NCBI RefSeq assembly: GCF_019933155.2
Contig: NZ_CP082944.1
Location: forward strand, 2,854,001-2,918,000
Direction: 5' to 3'
Length of the DNA stretch: 64,000 bases
From: Metabacillus dongyingensis
Lineage (GTDB): Bacteria > Bacillota > Bacilli > Bacillales > Bacillaceae
Position 1 is the stretch's first letter, and the number at the start of each line of letters is the position of its first letter. Below are positions 24,887 through 33,519 of this stretch, piece by piece. The notes beneath the pieces are model-generated. The model did not search any database. It saw nothing but the letters and a program-made list of their open reading frames with translations, and was not told where the DNA came from. Position numbers and translations under genes: made by a program.

Positions 24887-25198
24887 TTATATCTGATTAA
24901 AAGGGCCCGTTATTTTCGGGTGAAATACAAGCGTTGTTTGTTCATTCAGCTTTTTTCTTATACCAGTCATGGAGTAACCCATTTTTTCGCAGAGATAACA
25001 ATTGCGTTCTTCCTCCAATATTTTGACTATTACCCAACTGGCTGCTTGAGGGAACATCTTTTCAACCATCTTTATTGTTCTCTGAGCGATTCCCTTTCCT
25101 TGAAAATCAGACAGACTAAACATTGTGATGTTTCCGCTTTCCAGCATATAAATATTGCCCAACCTATCCTCATGAAACTCATTAAACTTATCACCCAA
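24887..25198 (-). pseudogene. GNAT acetyltransferase remnant, N-terminus missing
   Basis: The 103 residues contain the second half of a GNAT domain: acetyl-CoA loop FSLSDFQGKGIAQRTIKMVE and the closing CYLCEKMGYSMTGIRKKLN with LTLVFHPK-like ending. The first beta strands and helices expected before residue 20 are absent, and no ribosome site lies upstream. Only about 130 bases separate it from the divergent AtoE gene. I read it as a decayed gene. Confidence 0.6.
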
Positions 25199-25332
25199 AA
25201 AAACTTATAAATGCAGGAAAATGTAAAATTTTATCGAAATTTTAAAAATATAAGAAAAATGAAATAATTCTTATAAAATACAAGATAAGATTTTAAAGAA
25301 TACAGTTCATCAATAAAATAGGGGGAAATAAT

Positions 25333-26658
25333 ATGAAAATCCTGATCTCTTTTTCGAACAGATTGATGCAGAGGTATATGCCTGATCCTTTTTTATTAGT
25401 TATTTTGCTCACCTTTTTTGTTTGCGGCCTTGCACTTATTTTTACAAGTAGTACACCTGTGCAAATTATTGAATATTGGGGCGGCGGGTTTTGGAGTTTA
25501 TTAGCTTTTTCAATGCAAATGGTTTTAATTATCGTAACAGGTCATGTAATGGCAAGCAGTCCATTTTTTAAAAAACTATTAGGAACCTTAGCCAATTTGC
25601 CAAAAACTCCGGGACAAGCCATTATACTAGTTACGGTTGTAGCGCTTGCAGCTTGCTGGATAAATTGGGGATTCGGATTAATCATCGGAGCTTTGTTTGC
25701 AAAAGAGATTGCTGCAAAAGTAGAGGGTGTCGACTATCGTTTATTGATAGCAAGTGCTTATAGCGGTTTTATCATATGGAGCGGCGGGCTTTCTGGATCT
25801 GTTGCCCTGACCATTGCAACTCCTGGTCATTTTACTGAACATCTCATTGGAGTTGTTCCTACAAGCGAAACGATTTTTTCTGTTTTTAATTTAGTTATTC
25901 TGTCGGGCCTTTTTATTTTAGTGCCTATTATTAACCGATTGATGGTGCCGCCAAAAGATAAAGCGTTTGTCATTGATCCAGCTTTGTTAGAAGACAAAGA
26001 ATTTTTCGAAGCAGCCAGTGAAGAACAAACTGTTCTGTCCCCAGCTGATCGATTAGAAAATAGCCAAATCCTTTCATTGCTTATTGGATTGTTGGGTATC
26101 GCCTTTTTAGTCTATTACTTTGTCAAAAATGGTTTTGCTCTCAATCTTGATATCGTTAATTTTTTATTTCTCTTCATCGGCATCATCTTGCATAAAACAC
26201 CAAGACAATTTTTGAAAGCGGTAACAGACTCAGTGAAAAGTGCAAGCGGCATTATTATTCAATTTCCATTTTACGCTGGGTTAATGGGGATTGTCTCTGC
26301 ATCAGGCTTAGCTGGAGTATTATCTAATGCGTTCATATCGATATCAAATGAACACACATTTCACTTATTCACCTTATGGAGTGCAGGATTAGTTAACTTC
26401 TTTGTGCCATCTGGCGGCGGACAATGGGCTGTTCAAGCTCCAGTCATGCTGGAAGCCGCTCAGAATTTGGATGTTTCTTTACCGAAAACGGCAATGGCGG
26501 TAGCTTGGGGGGATGCCTGGACGAATATGATCCAGCCCTTCTATGCCCTTCCTGCCCTGGCAATCGCAGGGTTAAAAGCAAAAGACATCATGGGCTATGG
26601 TCTGGTTATCATGTTAATTACAGGGGTGTTTATTTCTGCCGTGTTTCTGTTTTTATAG
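25333..26658 (+). CDS. atoE: Short-chain fatty acid transporter, AtoE family
   Basis: 441 residues with about eleven membrane helices and the family blocks MQRYMPDPFLLVILLTFFV at the N-terminus, ACWINWGFGLIIGALFAKEI near 112-131, and FFVPSGGGQWAVQAPVMLEAA near 355-375. AtoE carriers take up acetoacetate, butyrate and similar short acids. GGGGGAAATAAT precedes the ATG. About 300 bases downstream lies a convergent gene for a secreted esterase resembling hydroxybutyrate-oligomer hydrolases, suggesting a shared substrate (inference). Confidence 0.85.
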   Translation: MKILISFSNRLMQRYMPDPFLLVILLTFFVCGLALIFTSSTPVQIIEYWGGGFWSLLAFSMQMVLIIVTGHVMASSPFFKKLLGTLANLPKTPGQAIILVTVVALAACWINWGFGLIIGALFAKEIAAKVEGVDYRLLIASAYSGFIIWSGGLSGSVALTIATPGHFTEHLIGVVPTSETIFSVFNLVILSGLFILVPIINRLMVPPKDKAFVIDPALLEDKEFFEAASEEQTVLSPADRLENSQILSLLIGLLGIAFLVYYFVKNGFALNLDIVNFLFLFIGIILHKTPRQFLKAVTDSVKSASGIIIQFPFYAGLMGIVSASGLAGVLSNAFISISNEHTFHLFTLWSAGLVNFFVPSGGGQWAVQAPVMLEAAQNLDVSLPKTAMAVAWGDAWTNMIQPFYALPALAIAGLKAKDIMGYGLVIMLITGVFISAVFLFL

Positions 26659-26712
26659 AATTTAATTGGATTTGGTTGTTTTACATGTTATGAAATGCTG
26701 TCATTAATGTAC

Positions 26713-26743
26713 AGGAGAGGGATATTTACTTCCTCTCCTCTTC
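26713..26743 (+). terminator. Probable terminator of atoE
   Basis: AGGAGAGG (26713-26720) pairs with CCTCTCCT (26732-26739); the tail CTTCT is only moderately T-rich. Confidence 0.45.
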
Positions 26744-26954
26744 TGATGGGTAAGAATCCAGCAAGAAGCTTTACGATAAAGTGACACTTGATTCAGCGGG
26801 TTTTCTCTTTTTAACTTTGGAGTATCAGTAAGGCCAATGGACTTTAAATAGGTAAAGATAAAGACAAAACAAAAATCCCATATTAAGAGTTTAATACAGG
26901 ATTTGATGGCATTAAATATAATCTATAACTATGTTCCTGTTTCAGATTCTTATA

Positions 26955-28484
26955 TTACCTTGGCTCAACCTCTTTTCCTGTTTTAAGATCGATAACCTTC
27001 GTTGTATCATCAGGAACAGGAATTGTCTTGCTTCCAGGTGCCTTCTCGCCATTCTCTACCCAATCTACCAATAAATCAAATGACTGATGGGCATAAGGGA
27101 GCAAAGGCTGAAGTTTTTTGTCCGAGTCCGTTGCAGAATTCCATACTAGACTGTCAACATGATTTCCATTTTCAATCGAATACATGCGGTGAAGCTTTTC
27201 CTTGCCTGCTTTTTTTACAAGTTTTTCATAGCCCCTGGCGTGAATATCAGGGAAAATCAAGGCATCCAATGTTCCTGTAAAACTGATCAGCGGAACGTCT
27301 ATGTCACCCGTATTAGCAATTTCTTTTATGTTCTCTTTAACCCTTTTCGGACGGCTTTGATACTTGTAACCTTCAAAAATATAATCGTAGCTTCTGTCCC
27401 TGACTCCATTAATAAAGTTCAAGTAGTTTCTCCACGGAATGCTGTCCGGGGCATTTGGATCAAAATGGTCACGGTAGATGTTCGCTGTAATAAACCAATA
27501 AACCTGATCATGGTATGACCACAATTTTTCCGATCCTTTTGGGATGCCCGCTTTATACATTTCTTTTATAGCTTTTTCTTTTTCTATTCCAGTGCCGTAA
27601 ATAGCAGCTTCAGCATGATTAACGACTGCTGTGAGAGAAGAAATTAAGTTTGGCTGCTTTTCCGTCCATAGAACACCTTCCCAATCTACACCTCCATCAA
27701 ACAGACGGTTTTCTTTTTTCTGGCGGCCGTCATGCTCCAGAGCATACCTCACGACATATCCCCCATTTGAGATCCCCATTGCATAAGTTGGAACACTGTG
27801 ATTCTTTCTCACTAAATGATGAGCTGGATTTGATTTATCTTTTGGAGAAATCAGCTGCTCTTGATAATGTTCCGCTAAATACGATTGAGCGGCTTTCGTG
27901 ATTTGTCTGAAACGCTTATGCCATTCTGCGACGCTATCATCTTCAGCAGCCAGGGCGTTCTTCGCTTTTGCAAATGGGTCACTAGGATCCGTCTCTCCTT
28001 GTGTTCCCTTGTCAATTGCTGCAAACGCATACCCTTTTTCAAGAACAAAATCACTGAACAATAAGTCGGTAGACGTTTCATTTCGAGTAGCAGGAATACC
28101 AGCCACTACAAGTTTCCCATTCCACTTATCAGGGACACGTATCACAAACTGAGCGTCTTCAAAAGCGCCATTTATCTGAGTACCGCTGATGGCTGCGGGT
28201 TTATTGATCTTGTACCAGCCTGTCCCATCATTTACACTCCCCCAATTGACAGGAGCAAGACCAATGTTTCCAAACAATGCTGCATTTTGAAATTGAAGAG
28301 GATTTTTCGTTGTTAAGTAATTTCCGTTCACTCCATCAAAATAAGTTTCAACTACATTCTGCGCACCAGGTATAAGAAGACTCTGCAGCTGAGAGGTTTC
28401 TGCATTTACAGCATGGTGAGGGATTGGCAGCACCGATGTAAGCATGGCTGCCGATAAAGTAAACGCCATCATTTCTTTTTTCAA
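26955..28484 (-). CDS. Secreted alpha/beta-hydrolase, hydroxybutyrate-oligomer hydrolase/tannase-like
   Basis: 509 residues from a TTG start with AAAGGGAG upstream. A signal peptide ends near AVNAET. The core has GISNGG (237-242, nucleophile Ser239), an Asp in [11 protein letters not shown] near 405, and a His in [11 protein letters not shown]. The large lid-like insert between strands and the C-terminal His fit the tannase/feruloyl esterase and 3-hydroxybutyrate oligomer hydrolase group. It likely acts outside the cell on an ester polymer or oligomer. Poly-hydroxybutyrate debris is attractive given the AtoE neighbour and the 3-hydroxybutyrate operon at 53-57 kb, but plant esters are possible. 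Confidence 0.7.
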   Translation of the reverse strand: MKKEMMAFTLSAAMLTSVLPIPHHAVNAETSQLQSLLIPGAQNVVETYFDGVNGNYLTTKNPLQFQNAALFGNIGLAPVNWGSVNDGTGWYKINKPAAISGTQINGAFEDAQFVIRVPDKWNGKLVVAGIPATRNETSTDLLFSDFVLEKGYAFAAIDKGTQGETDPSDPFAKAKNALAAEDDSVAEWHKRFRQITKAAQSYLAEHYQEQLISPKDKSNPAHHLVRKNHSVPTYAMGISNGGYVVRYALEHDGRQKKENRLFDGGVDWEGVLWTEKQPNLISSLTAVVNHAEAAIYGTGIEKEKAIKEMYKAGIPKGSEKLWSYHDQVYWFITANIYRDHFDPNAPDSIPWRNYLNFINGVRDRSYDYIFEGYKYQSRPKRVKENIKEIANTGDIDVPLISFTGTLDALIFPDIHARGYEKLVKKAGKEKLHRMYSIENGNHVDSLVWNSATDSDKKLQPLLPYAHQSFDLLVDWVENGEKAPGSKTIPVPDDTTKVIDLKTGKEVEPR

Positions 28485-28731
28485 AAAAACACTCCCTTTA
28501 TTAGAATTTTCTGCAAACTAAACATTTCTAGTTTACTCTTTTAGGAAATGATAGACATGGTACAAAAGATAGAACTGAATAAATAGGATAAATAGTCTAT
28601 AGTCCTATCAATTATTGTTGGTATAGCAGAATCATACGATTTTACAAAAAATTTTCTATTATTAATATAATAGTAATTAGAGGAATTTCTCCATTTATGT
28701 CGAAAATAAATAGGATAAAGGGGCTGACCCA

Positions 28732-28944
28732 ATGAATAAGGATAAATTATTAAAAAAAATGCATCACGCCAGCCGTGGCAATTTGTTTTCGATTGAGGTT
28801 CAAAAGGCTACGAAGGAAGATGAAAGGCAGATTGACCAATTTGTTTCAGAATTAGAAAGAGAAGGAAAAATAAAATTAAGAGAAGTTGTTCAGCGCGAAT
28901 ATTCCGTTTATTTACATGGAATTGTTAAGTATGCATCCGAATAA
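28732..28944 (+). CDS. Small hypothetical protein, winged-helix-like
   Basis: 70 residues, highly charged. IDQFVSELEREGKIKLREVV followed by YSVYLHGIVKY looks like a recognition-helix-plus-wing pattern, so DNA binding is possible. AAAGGGGCTGACC precedes the ATG. The terminator stem overlaps the last codons and the stop codon. Family unknown. Confidence 0.6.
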   Translation: MNKDKLLKKMHHASRGNLFSIEVQKATKEDERQIDQFVSELEREGKIKLREVVQREYSVYLHGIVKYASE

Positions 28945-28960
28945 TCGGATGCATTTTTTC
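28933..28960 (+). terminator. Terminator overlapping the preceding stop codon
   Basis: GCATCCGA (28933-28940), loop ATAA containing the stop TAA, TCGGATGC, then ATTTTTT. The left arm encodes the last residues of the small protein. Confidence 0.85.
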
Positions 28961-29185
28961 ATTTCTAAACTGCGAATGCAGTTTTCACCAGACCGCCCTC
29001 TCTGATGAAATCATTCAAGAAACTCTTTTCCTGCATCGTTATGGTAAATAAGAAAAGATTCGCAGTGTGAATTTAGTTTGGACCTTATCCATTCAATTTT
29101 TAAGAAACTCCCCTCCTCCTTCCAACCAGGTGCAATGATATCACTTGAGATAAAAAGGAGTGCAAGATGAAACTGAAAAAAGCAT

Positions 29186-29214
29186 AAAAAAATAACCTTT
29201 TCGCAAAGGTCATT
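29186..29214 (-). terminator. Terminator of DUF3817 gene
   Basis: On the minus strand ACCTTT, loop GCGA and AAAGGT form the core stem, followed by TATTTTTTTA, just after the DUF3817 stop. Confidence 0.65.
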
Positions 29215-29230
29215 TGTACATTTCATTTTC

Positions 29231-29524
29231 TTATAAATTTGCTTTTTTAAGTCTCGCATCCAGAATCATGTTGCCAAACGGAATAAACGCTACAGCGACT
29301 GCACTGAATACCCAGGTGAAGGACCATCTGATTTTATACGTAGTATAGGCAATGATCAGCAAATACGTGATAAAGAAAAAGCCATGAAGTGATCCCACAA
29401 TTGTTACGGCCATAGGGATTCCTGCCAGATGTTTTAAAGGCATGGCAATAAAAAGAAGAATCAGCAAAGACGCTCCTTCGATGAATCCCATGAGCCTAAA
29501 GCGGCCAATTGGTGATTGAAGCAT
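29231..29524 (-). CDS. DUF3817 membrane protein (YdzA-like)
   Basis: 97 residues with three membrane helices. The family pattern is RFRLMGFIEGASLLILLFIAMPLKH, GSLHGFFFITYLLIIAY and FIPFGNMILDARL. Members are small inner-membrane proteins of unknown function. GGAGGTTCACCT precedes the ATG. Confidence 0.85.
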   Translation of the reverse strand: MLQSPIGRFRLMGFIEGASLLILLFIAMPLKHLAGIPMAVTIVGSLHGFFFITYLLIIAYTTYKIRWSFTWVFSAVAVAFIPFGNMILDARLKKANL

Positions 29525-29632
29525 AGGTGAACCTCCAGTACACTTTTTTCTATTATTATAGGATATGAATGCCCTAAAAACTACTTTTGCTGAGCAGACG
29601 TCATAGAATGTTCATTTCTATATGTATGTCCA

Positions 29633-29815
29633 CTAAGAGGTTTTATTCTTTTGATTTAGCTGGATTGAGATTGACATGTAAAGAACTGCAATAAAACCAA
29701 TGACTCCAAAGATGATTGCCATAACATAAGGCAAAGTAAATTCGAAATGATAAATGCCGGGAATTAAGCTGAACCCTACCAAAATAACGAGCAGCCAATG
29801 TTCGTATTTATTCAA
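29633..29815 (-). CDS. Small two-TM membrane protein coupled to DinB gene
   Basis: I place the start at a TTG (29815) with AAAGGA eight bases upstream, giving MNKYEHWLLVILVGFSLIPG and about 60 residues with two membrane helices. The frame overlaps the end of the upstream DinB-like gene by 8 bases, a sign of translational coupling. An ATG at 29839 in the same frame has no ribosome site. Function unknown. Confidence 0.6.
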   Translation of the reverse strand: MNKYEHWLLVILVGFSLIPGIYHFEFTLPYVMAIIFGVIGFIAVLYMSISIQLNQKNKTS

Positions 29816-30329
29816 TGCTGCCGTCCTTTCTCTTTTCATAAAGATAAATCACATAATCCAAAGATACACCTGGCACACCCTGCTGCCTAAGCATTGCTGT
29901 GATGTTCCCGCGGTGATAGGTTCCGTGGTTTGCTACATGCTGGATCAATTCAAAAACATTTGTCTCTAATTTTCCATACATCGGGTGTTCAATAGTAAAT
30001 GCTCTTTCTGCATCTCTATTGTCTTTTAAAAATAATTCGTATTCATTCGCAAGCTTTGCAAACATTCTCTCTAATTCTTCCATACTCCTATTCTCTGTTT
30101 CTTTTTGAGCCTCGCCAAGATAAGCCATTATTCGTTCAAAAGAATCCCGCTTGATTACTTTCAGCCAAAGGGCATCCGTAAGATACATGTGAACCATGAC
30201 ATGGGACAGAGACGGAAATACACTTTCTATTTCATTTGTATACAATTCCTTCGGCAGTTCCTTCAATCGGCTAAACACTCTGATATTAGACCACTTGTGA
30301 AAATCGTACAGCTGAATTGCATTTGTCAT
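29808..30329 (-). CDS. DinB family protein
   Basis: 173 residues from the ATG at 30329 (AAAGGG nine bases upstream). The metal-site histidines are seen in SLSHVMVHMYLTDALWLKV and HVANHGTYHRGNI. This pattern fits the DinB/YrdA group. Members are metal-dependent four-helix proteins, many of unknown role. It is followed by the coupled two-TM protein. Confidence 0.8.
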   Translation of the reverse strand: MTNAIQLYDFHKWSNIRVFSRLKELPKELYTNEIESVFPSLSHVMVHMYLTDALWLKVIKRDSFERIMAYLGEAQKETENRSMEELERMFAKLANEYELFLKDNRDAERAFTIEHPMYGKLETNVFELIQHVANHGTYHRGNITAMLRQQGVPGVSLDYVIYLYEKRKDGSIE

Positions 30330-30406
30330 GAAGCTCATCCCTTTCCTATATATGAATTCTCCCCTTTCAATTATAGCTTATTTTGGAAAAAATTTCATTT
30401 ATAATC

Positions 30407-30440
30407 AAAAAAACCAAGGCACGAAATGCACCTTGGTTTA
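30407..30440 (-). terminator. Terminator of 14-TM exporter gene
   Basis: AAACCAAGG and CCTTGGTTT form the stem with an inner GCA/TGC, followed on the minus strand by TTTTTTTG. Confidence 0.8.
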
Positions 30441-30443
30441 CCG

Positions 30444-32072
30444 TTAATTTTCGTTGCTCTGTAATTTTCCAGTTTTAATGGTATTTTCTTTTTTTACTGA
30501 TGGCTGATCCTTCGCACTTCTAAGCGGAACTTCTTTAATAAAGAATGTTAAGAGAATTGCGACGGCCATCGTAATAGTTACAAAGATGAAAACACCCGAT
30601 AATGCATAGCTCAGAGAATCCTGAAGATTGTGAATGACATTATCAAAGAAAGGAATCGCCTCTTGCGGCAATGTATTTTTAAGCCCGTCAAGTTTTTCAT
30701 GGTCCAGCAGAAGCTGAGGATTTTGAAGAGATTCCAATTTGCCGGCAAGTTCTGGTGAAGCGGCCATTTGATTGGTGTCTCCAGTTTGACTCATAGACGC
30801 CATTTTATCCTGCATACGTGAGTTGAGCAAGGTTCCCATGATGGCAACCCCAACCGTACCGCCTACTGATCTGAAAAGCTGTGACGAAGCAGTTGCTACA
30901 CCGAGCAGCTTTTGATCAACCGCATTTTGTACCGTTAAGGTAAAGACCGTCATGCCAATTCCTATGCCAAATCCTACTAAAGTTAAATAAAACACCAATA
31001 GGTATTGAGACGTTTCTACAGTCATGGTAGAAAGCAAGTAAAGACCGATGGCAGAAATAAAAAGACCGATAATGGCCTGCATCTTATATTTTCCTGTTTT
31101 CGAAATAATCTGGCCGCCAAGAGCACTGGCAAAAACTAATCCAAGAGTCATCGACATCGTCAGAAAGCTGGAATGTGTAGCTGAATAGCCAAGGACTCCC
31201 TGAATGAAGTATGGCACGTACATGACGCCTCCGAACATGGAAACTCCGATGACAAAACCGATTATATTTGAAATCGTAAAAATACTGTTTTTAAATAAGT
31301 CCAATGGCAAGATCGGACTCACCGCTTTTCTTTCAACAAAGACAAAAATGATCAGAGACAGCACTAAAGCTCCAAATAAAGATAAAATCTGAACAGAATC
31401 CCAGTCATATTTTGTTCCTGCCCATGAAAAAGCCAGTAATGCCGTTGTGATCGCTGCTGATAAAAAGACGGATCCAAGATAGTCGACTTTCTCACCAGCT
31501 TTTTTAACTGTTGAAGGGAAAAGCTTCCAAATTAGAACGAGAGCTACTATACCAAGCGGCAAGAACACCCAGAAGACCCATTTCCACTCAAGGTTATCAA
31601 CAATATAACCCCCAAGTGTTGGACCAAACACACTTGAAATTCCAAAGACTGCACTCATGGCACCCTGCCATTTTCCCCGTTCACGCGGCGCGAAAAGATC
31701 TCCTACAGCCGTAAAAGCTGTAGACATAATCATCCCTGCACCAAATCCCTGAATTCCGCGGTAGATAATCAACTGAAAAATGTTCATTGATGTTCCGGCT
31801 AAAAATGCACCGATTGAAAAGATAATGATACCAATAATGATAAACGGCTTTCTTCCATAAATATCAGACAGCTTACCGACAAGGATCGTTGTGATCGCAC
31901 TTGTCAGCATGTAAATCGTAAATACCCAGCTGTAATAGTCCAGTCCGCCTAGATCCGAAATAATCTTCGGCAAAGCATTCCCGACGATCGTTTGATTGAC
32001 CGCGGCGAAAAACATCGCTGCAATAATTGCAATCATAATCGTGATTTTTTCTTTATGACTTAAATGTTCCAT
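30444..32072 (-). CDS. MFS multidrug exporter, 14 TM, DHA2/EmrB-QacA type
   Basis: 542 residues from the ATG at 32072 (AGAGGTGG upstream). Helix 1 carries VNQTIVGNALPKI, the DHA2 signature region. GKLSDIYGRKP is motif A, and motif C appears as GPTLGGYIVDN. Fourteen helices are predicted, plus a loop before the last two. The MarR gene ends 11 bases upstream, so the pair matches the yusO-yusP arrangement of B. subtilis. It probably exports cationic or amphipathic drugs; substrates unknown. Confidence 0.85.
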   Translation of the reverse strand: MEHLSHKEKITIMIAIIAAMFFAAVNQTIVGNALPKIISDLGGLDYYSWVFTIYMLTSAITTILVGKLSDIYGRKPFIIIGIIIFSIGAFLAGTSMNIFQLIIYRGIQGFGAGMIMSTAFTAVGDLFAPRERGKWQGAMSAVFGISSVFGPTLGGYIVDNLEWKWVFWVFLPLGIVALVLIWKLFPSTVKKAGEKVDYLGSVFLSAAITTALLAFSWAGTKYDWDSVQILSLFGALVLSLIIFVFVERKAVSPILPLDLFKNSIFTISNIIGFVIGVSMFGGVMYVPYFIQGVLGYSATHSSFLTMSMTLGLVFASALGGQIISKTGKYKMQAIIGLFISAIGLYLLSTMTVETSQYLLVFYLTLVGFGIGIGMTVFTLTVQNAVDQKLLGVATASSQLFRSVGGTVGVAIMGTLLNSRMQDKMASMSQTGDTNQMAASPELAGKLESLQNPQLLLDHEKLDGLKNTLPQEAIPFFDNVIHNLQDSLSYALSGVFIFVTITMAVAILLTFFIKEVPLRSAKDQPSVKKENTIKTGKLQSNEN

Positions 32073-32082
32073 TATTCCACCT

Positions 32083-32508
32083 CTATTGTTCATCTAGTAA
32101 TTTCGTTAATAATCGATTAAACACAATGATTTCTTCATCGGTTACACTTTCCAGTTTGTGATGAAAGTATTCAGTAATGGTCGCTTCCACTTCAGTTGTT
32201 ACTTTTTCTCCTGCTTCAGTCAGCTTCAAATAGACCACTCTTCTGTCTTCTTCAGCTCGCATCCGGTTCAAATAGCCCTTTTTGATCAGTTTTTCACTTA
32301 CAGAAGTGATATGGCTGCTTGAAACACTTAATCGTTCAGCTATTTGGCTGACATTTTGGTGGCTCTGCTCACGAATCAGACGAAGGACCATAAATTCATT
32401 GAACGGGAGATAAGTTTCCAGCAATTCATTCAAATTTGTCCTGGTCATTTTATTTAACTTCCGGTAATTAGAGAGAAATTCATACGTAAGTTCCTGTCTT
32501 GTTTCCAT
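32083..32508 (-). CDS. MarR family repressor, YusO-like
   Basis: 141 residues with the winged helix at 50-100: NVSQIAERLSVSSSHITSVS (recognition helix) and the wing MRAEEDRRVVYLKLTEAG. GGAGGGGA precedes the ATG. It is co-transcribed with the exporter and likely represses both. The 60 bases upstream contain repeated AGTTAA/TTAACT words (about 32540-32580) that could be its operator. Confidence 0.85.
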   Translation of the reverse strand: METRQELTYEFLSNYRKLNKMTRTNLNELLETYLPFNEFMVLRLIREQSHQNVSQIAERLSVSSSHITSVSEKLIKKGYLNRMRAEEDRRVVYLKLTEAGEKVTTEVEATITEYFHHKLESVTDEEIIVFNRLLTKLLDEQ

Positions 32509-32912
32509 TTTCCCCTCCTGTACACTTAACGAAATTAATATTTAACCTACTTAACTATTAACTTTATTAACTATATGATTATTCGAAGGTGATGTCAAGA
32601 ATAAAAGTTTGAGGGATTGATTTTGCATTTGTCTTCCAATTTGTGTTTTTTGCTTGTCAATTTCGGGTAACAATAAGACCTCTTTAATACCCTGAAATCT
32701 GGATTTCGTTCATTTTAGGTAACCATAGCCTCTCTTTGATTACCTGAAATCCGGACTGATTTTTGTCTCTATGTCATTTTATTCGGACCACTATTTTTAT
32801 CAGGTTAAACACGCTCTATTCCATACTATTCCGCCTTTTTCCGTTGCACTTTTTAATTGGTTAAGACTGTCTAAATTCGCAAAAAAAAAACAACCTACAA
32901 AGTAAGTTGTTT
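32509..32912. other. Intergenic region with MarR operator candidate and diverged repeat
   Basis: No gene. It holds the promoter side of the MarR/exporter operon with several TTAACT words, a diverged copy of the 52-bp repeat, and the yozE terminator. Confidence 0.6.
32657..32765. repeat. Diverged copy of the 52-bp repeat
   Basis: One full unit (32680-32731) has exactly 52 bases and reads CTCTTTAATACCCT, a middle part, TTTTAGGTAACCATAGCCT, with half units on both sides. The fixed positions CTTT, TAC, TTTT, GGTA and CATAGC line up with the array at 20011-20670, while the arms have changed from GAGTACTC to GATTACC-like words. Confidence 0.75.
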
Positions 32913-32914
32913 TT
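32887..32914 (-). terminator. Terminator of the kamA-yokU-yozE unit
   Basis: AAAACAAC and GTTGTTTT pair around a loop, followed on the minus strand by a long T run. It overlaps the yozE stop region. Confidence 0.65.
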
Positions 32915-33146
32915 AGATTGATGCTTTTTTAAGGATTTCGGTTTCATACAATTCCCAGGCATCATCGAAGACGACGAGGCTGTGGAGGTAAGATCCATTC
33001 AGTTCGAGATAGGAACTGATTTCATGGTAATCTTCGGATGATTTCGGAAAGCTGTGGTCGTCATAAGCGTCATTTGCAAATTGGCTGATGTCATCGGCCG
33101 GTTTTGGATGACGGTATTTCATCAGGTAGTGGTAAAAAGATTTCAC
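32913..33146 (-). CDS. yozE: YozE family protein (UPF0346)
   Basis: 77 residues that follow the YozE pattern: MKSFYHYLMKYRHPKPADDI, AYDDHSFPKSSEDYHEISSY and the helical end. The family has a SAM-like helical fold and no known activity. It follows yokU on the same strand, as in B. subtilis. Confidence 0.9.
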   Translation of the reverse strand: MKSFYHYLMKYRHPKPADDISQFANDAYDDHSFPKSSEDYHEISSYLELNGSYLHSLVVFDDAWELYETEILKKASI

Positions 33147-33237
33147 GGTATATCCCCCTTGTCACAATTACGTTTGGAAATTGTCCCTATTATAACGTTT
33201 ATTGTACAAGAAGAAAACCTCAGAAGGTTCTTTAGGT

Positions 33238-33519
33238 TCAGGTAAAATCAAAATAGTTTCGCTTCAGATGACGCTTCCATTTCATCAGTTTTTCGTAATC
33301 TATGCGGTTTGGCAGCTCTTTAACGGAAATTAGAAGGAGCTGATTTTCAATTTCATTAATGGTTTGTTCGCTTTGATAACTGATACCGCAATCCGGACAA
33401 GTAATACATGGAGTATCTGAAATTTCGATAGCCCGCGAACCGTCAGGCAGCTCCCAGTGAACTAAGTTGCTTGAGCTCATTGCATTTTGCGATTCACACC
33501 ATTCGCAGCGCTCACTCAT
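33238..33519 (-). CDS. yokU: YokU family zinc-ribbon protein
   Basis: 93 residues with two CxxC pairs (CEWC at 5-8 and CPDC at 41-44) and a helical tail. This layout is that of YokU and of MqsA-like N-terminal zinc domains. Its ATG lies inside the end of kamA (8-base overlap), so both are translated together. Function unknown. Confidence 0.85.
   Translation of the reverse strand: MSERCEWCESQNAMSSSNLVHWELPDGSRAIEISDTPCITCPDCGISYQSEQTINEIENQLLLISVKELPNRIDYEKLMKWKRHLKRNYFDFT

Noticed and set aside
29011..29259. Open frame of 82 codons after the DUF3817 gene
   Set aside because: It passes through the DUF3817 terminator and overlaps that gene; no ribosome site.
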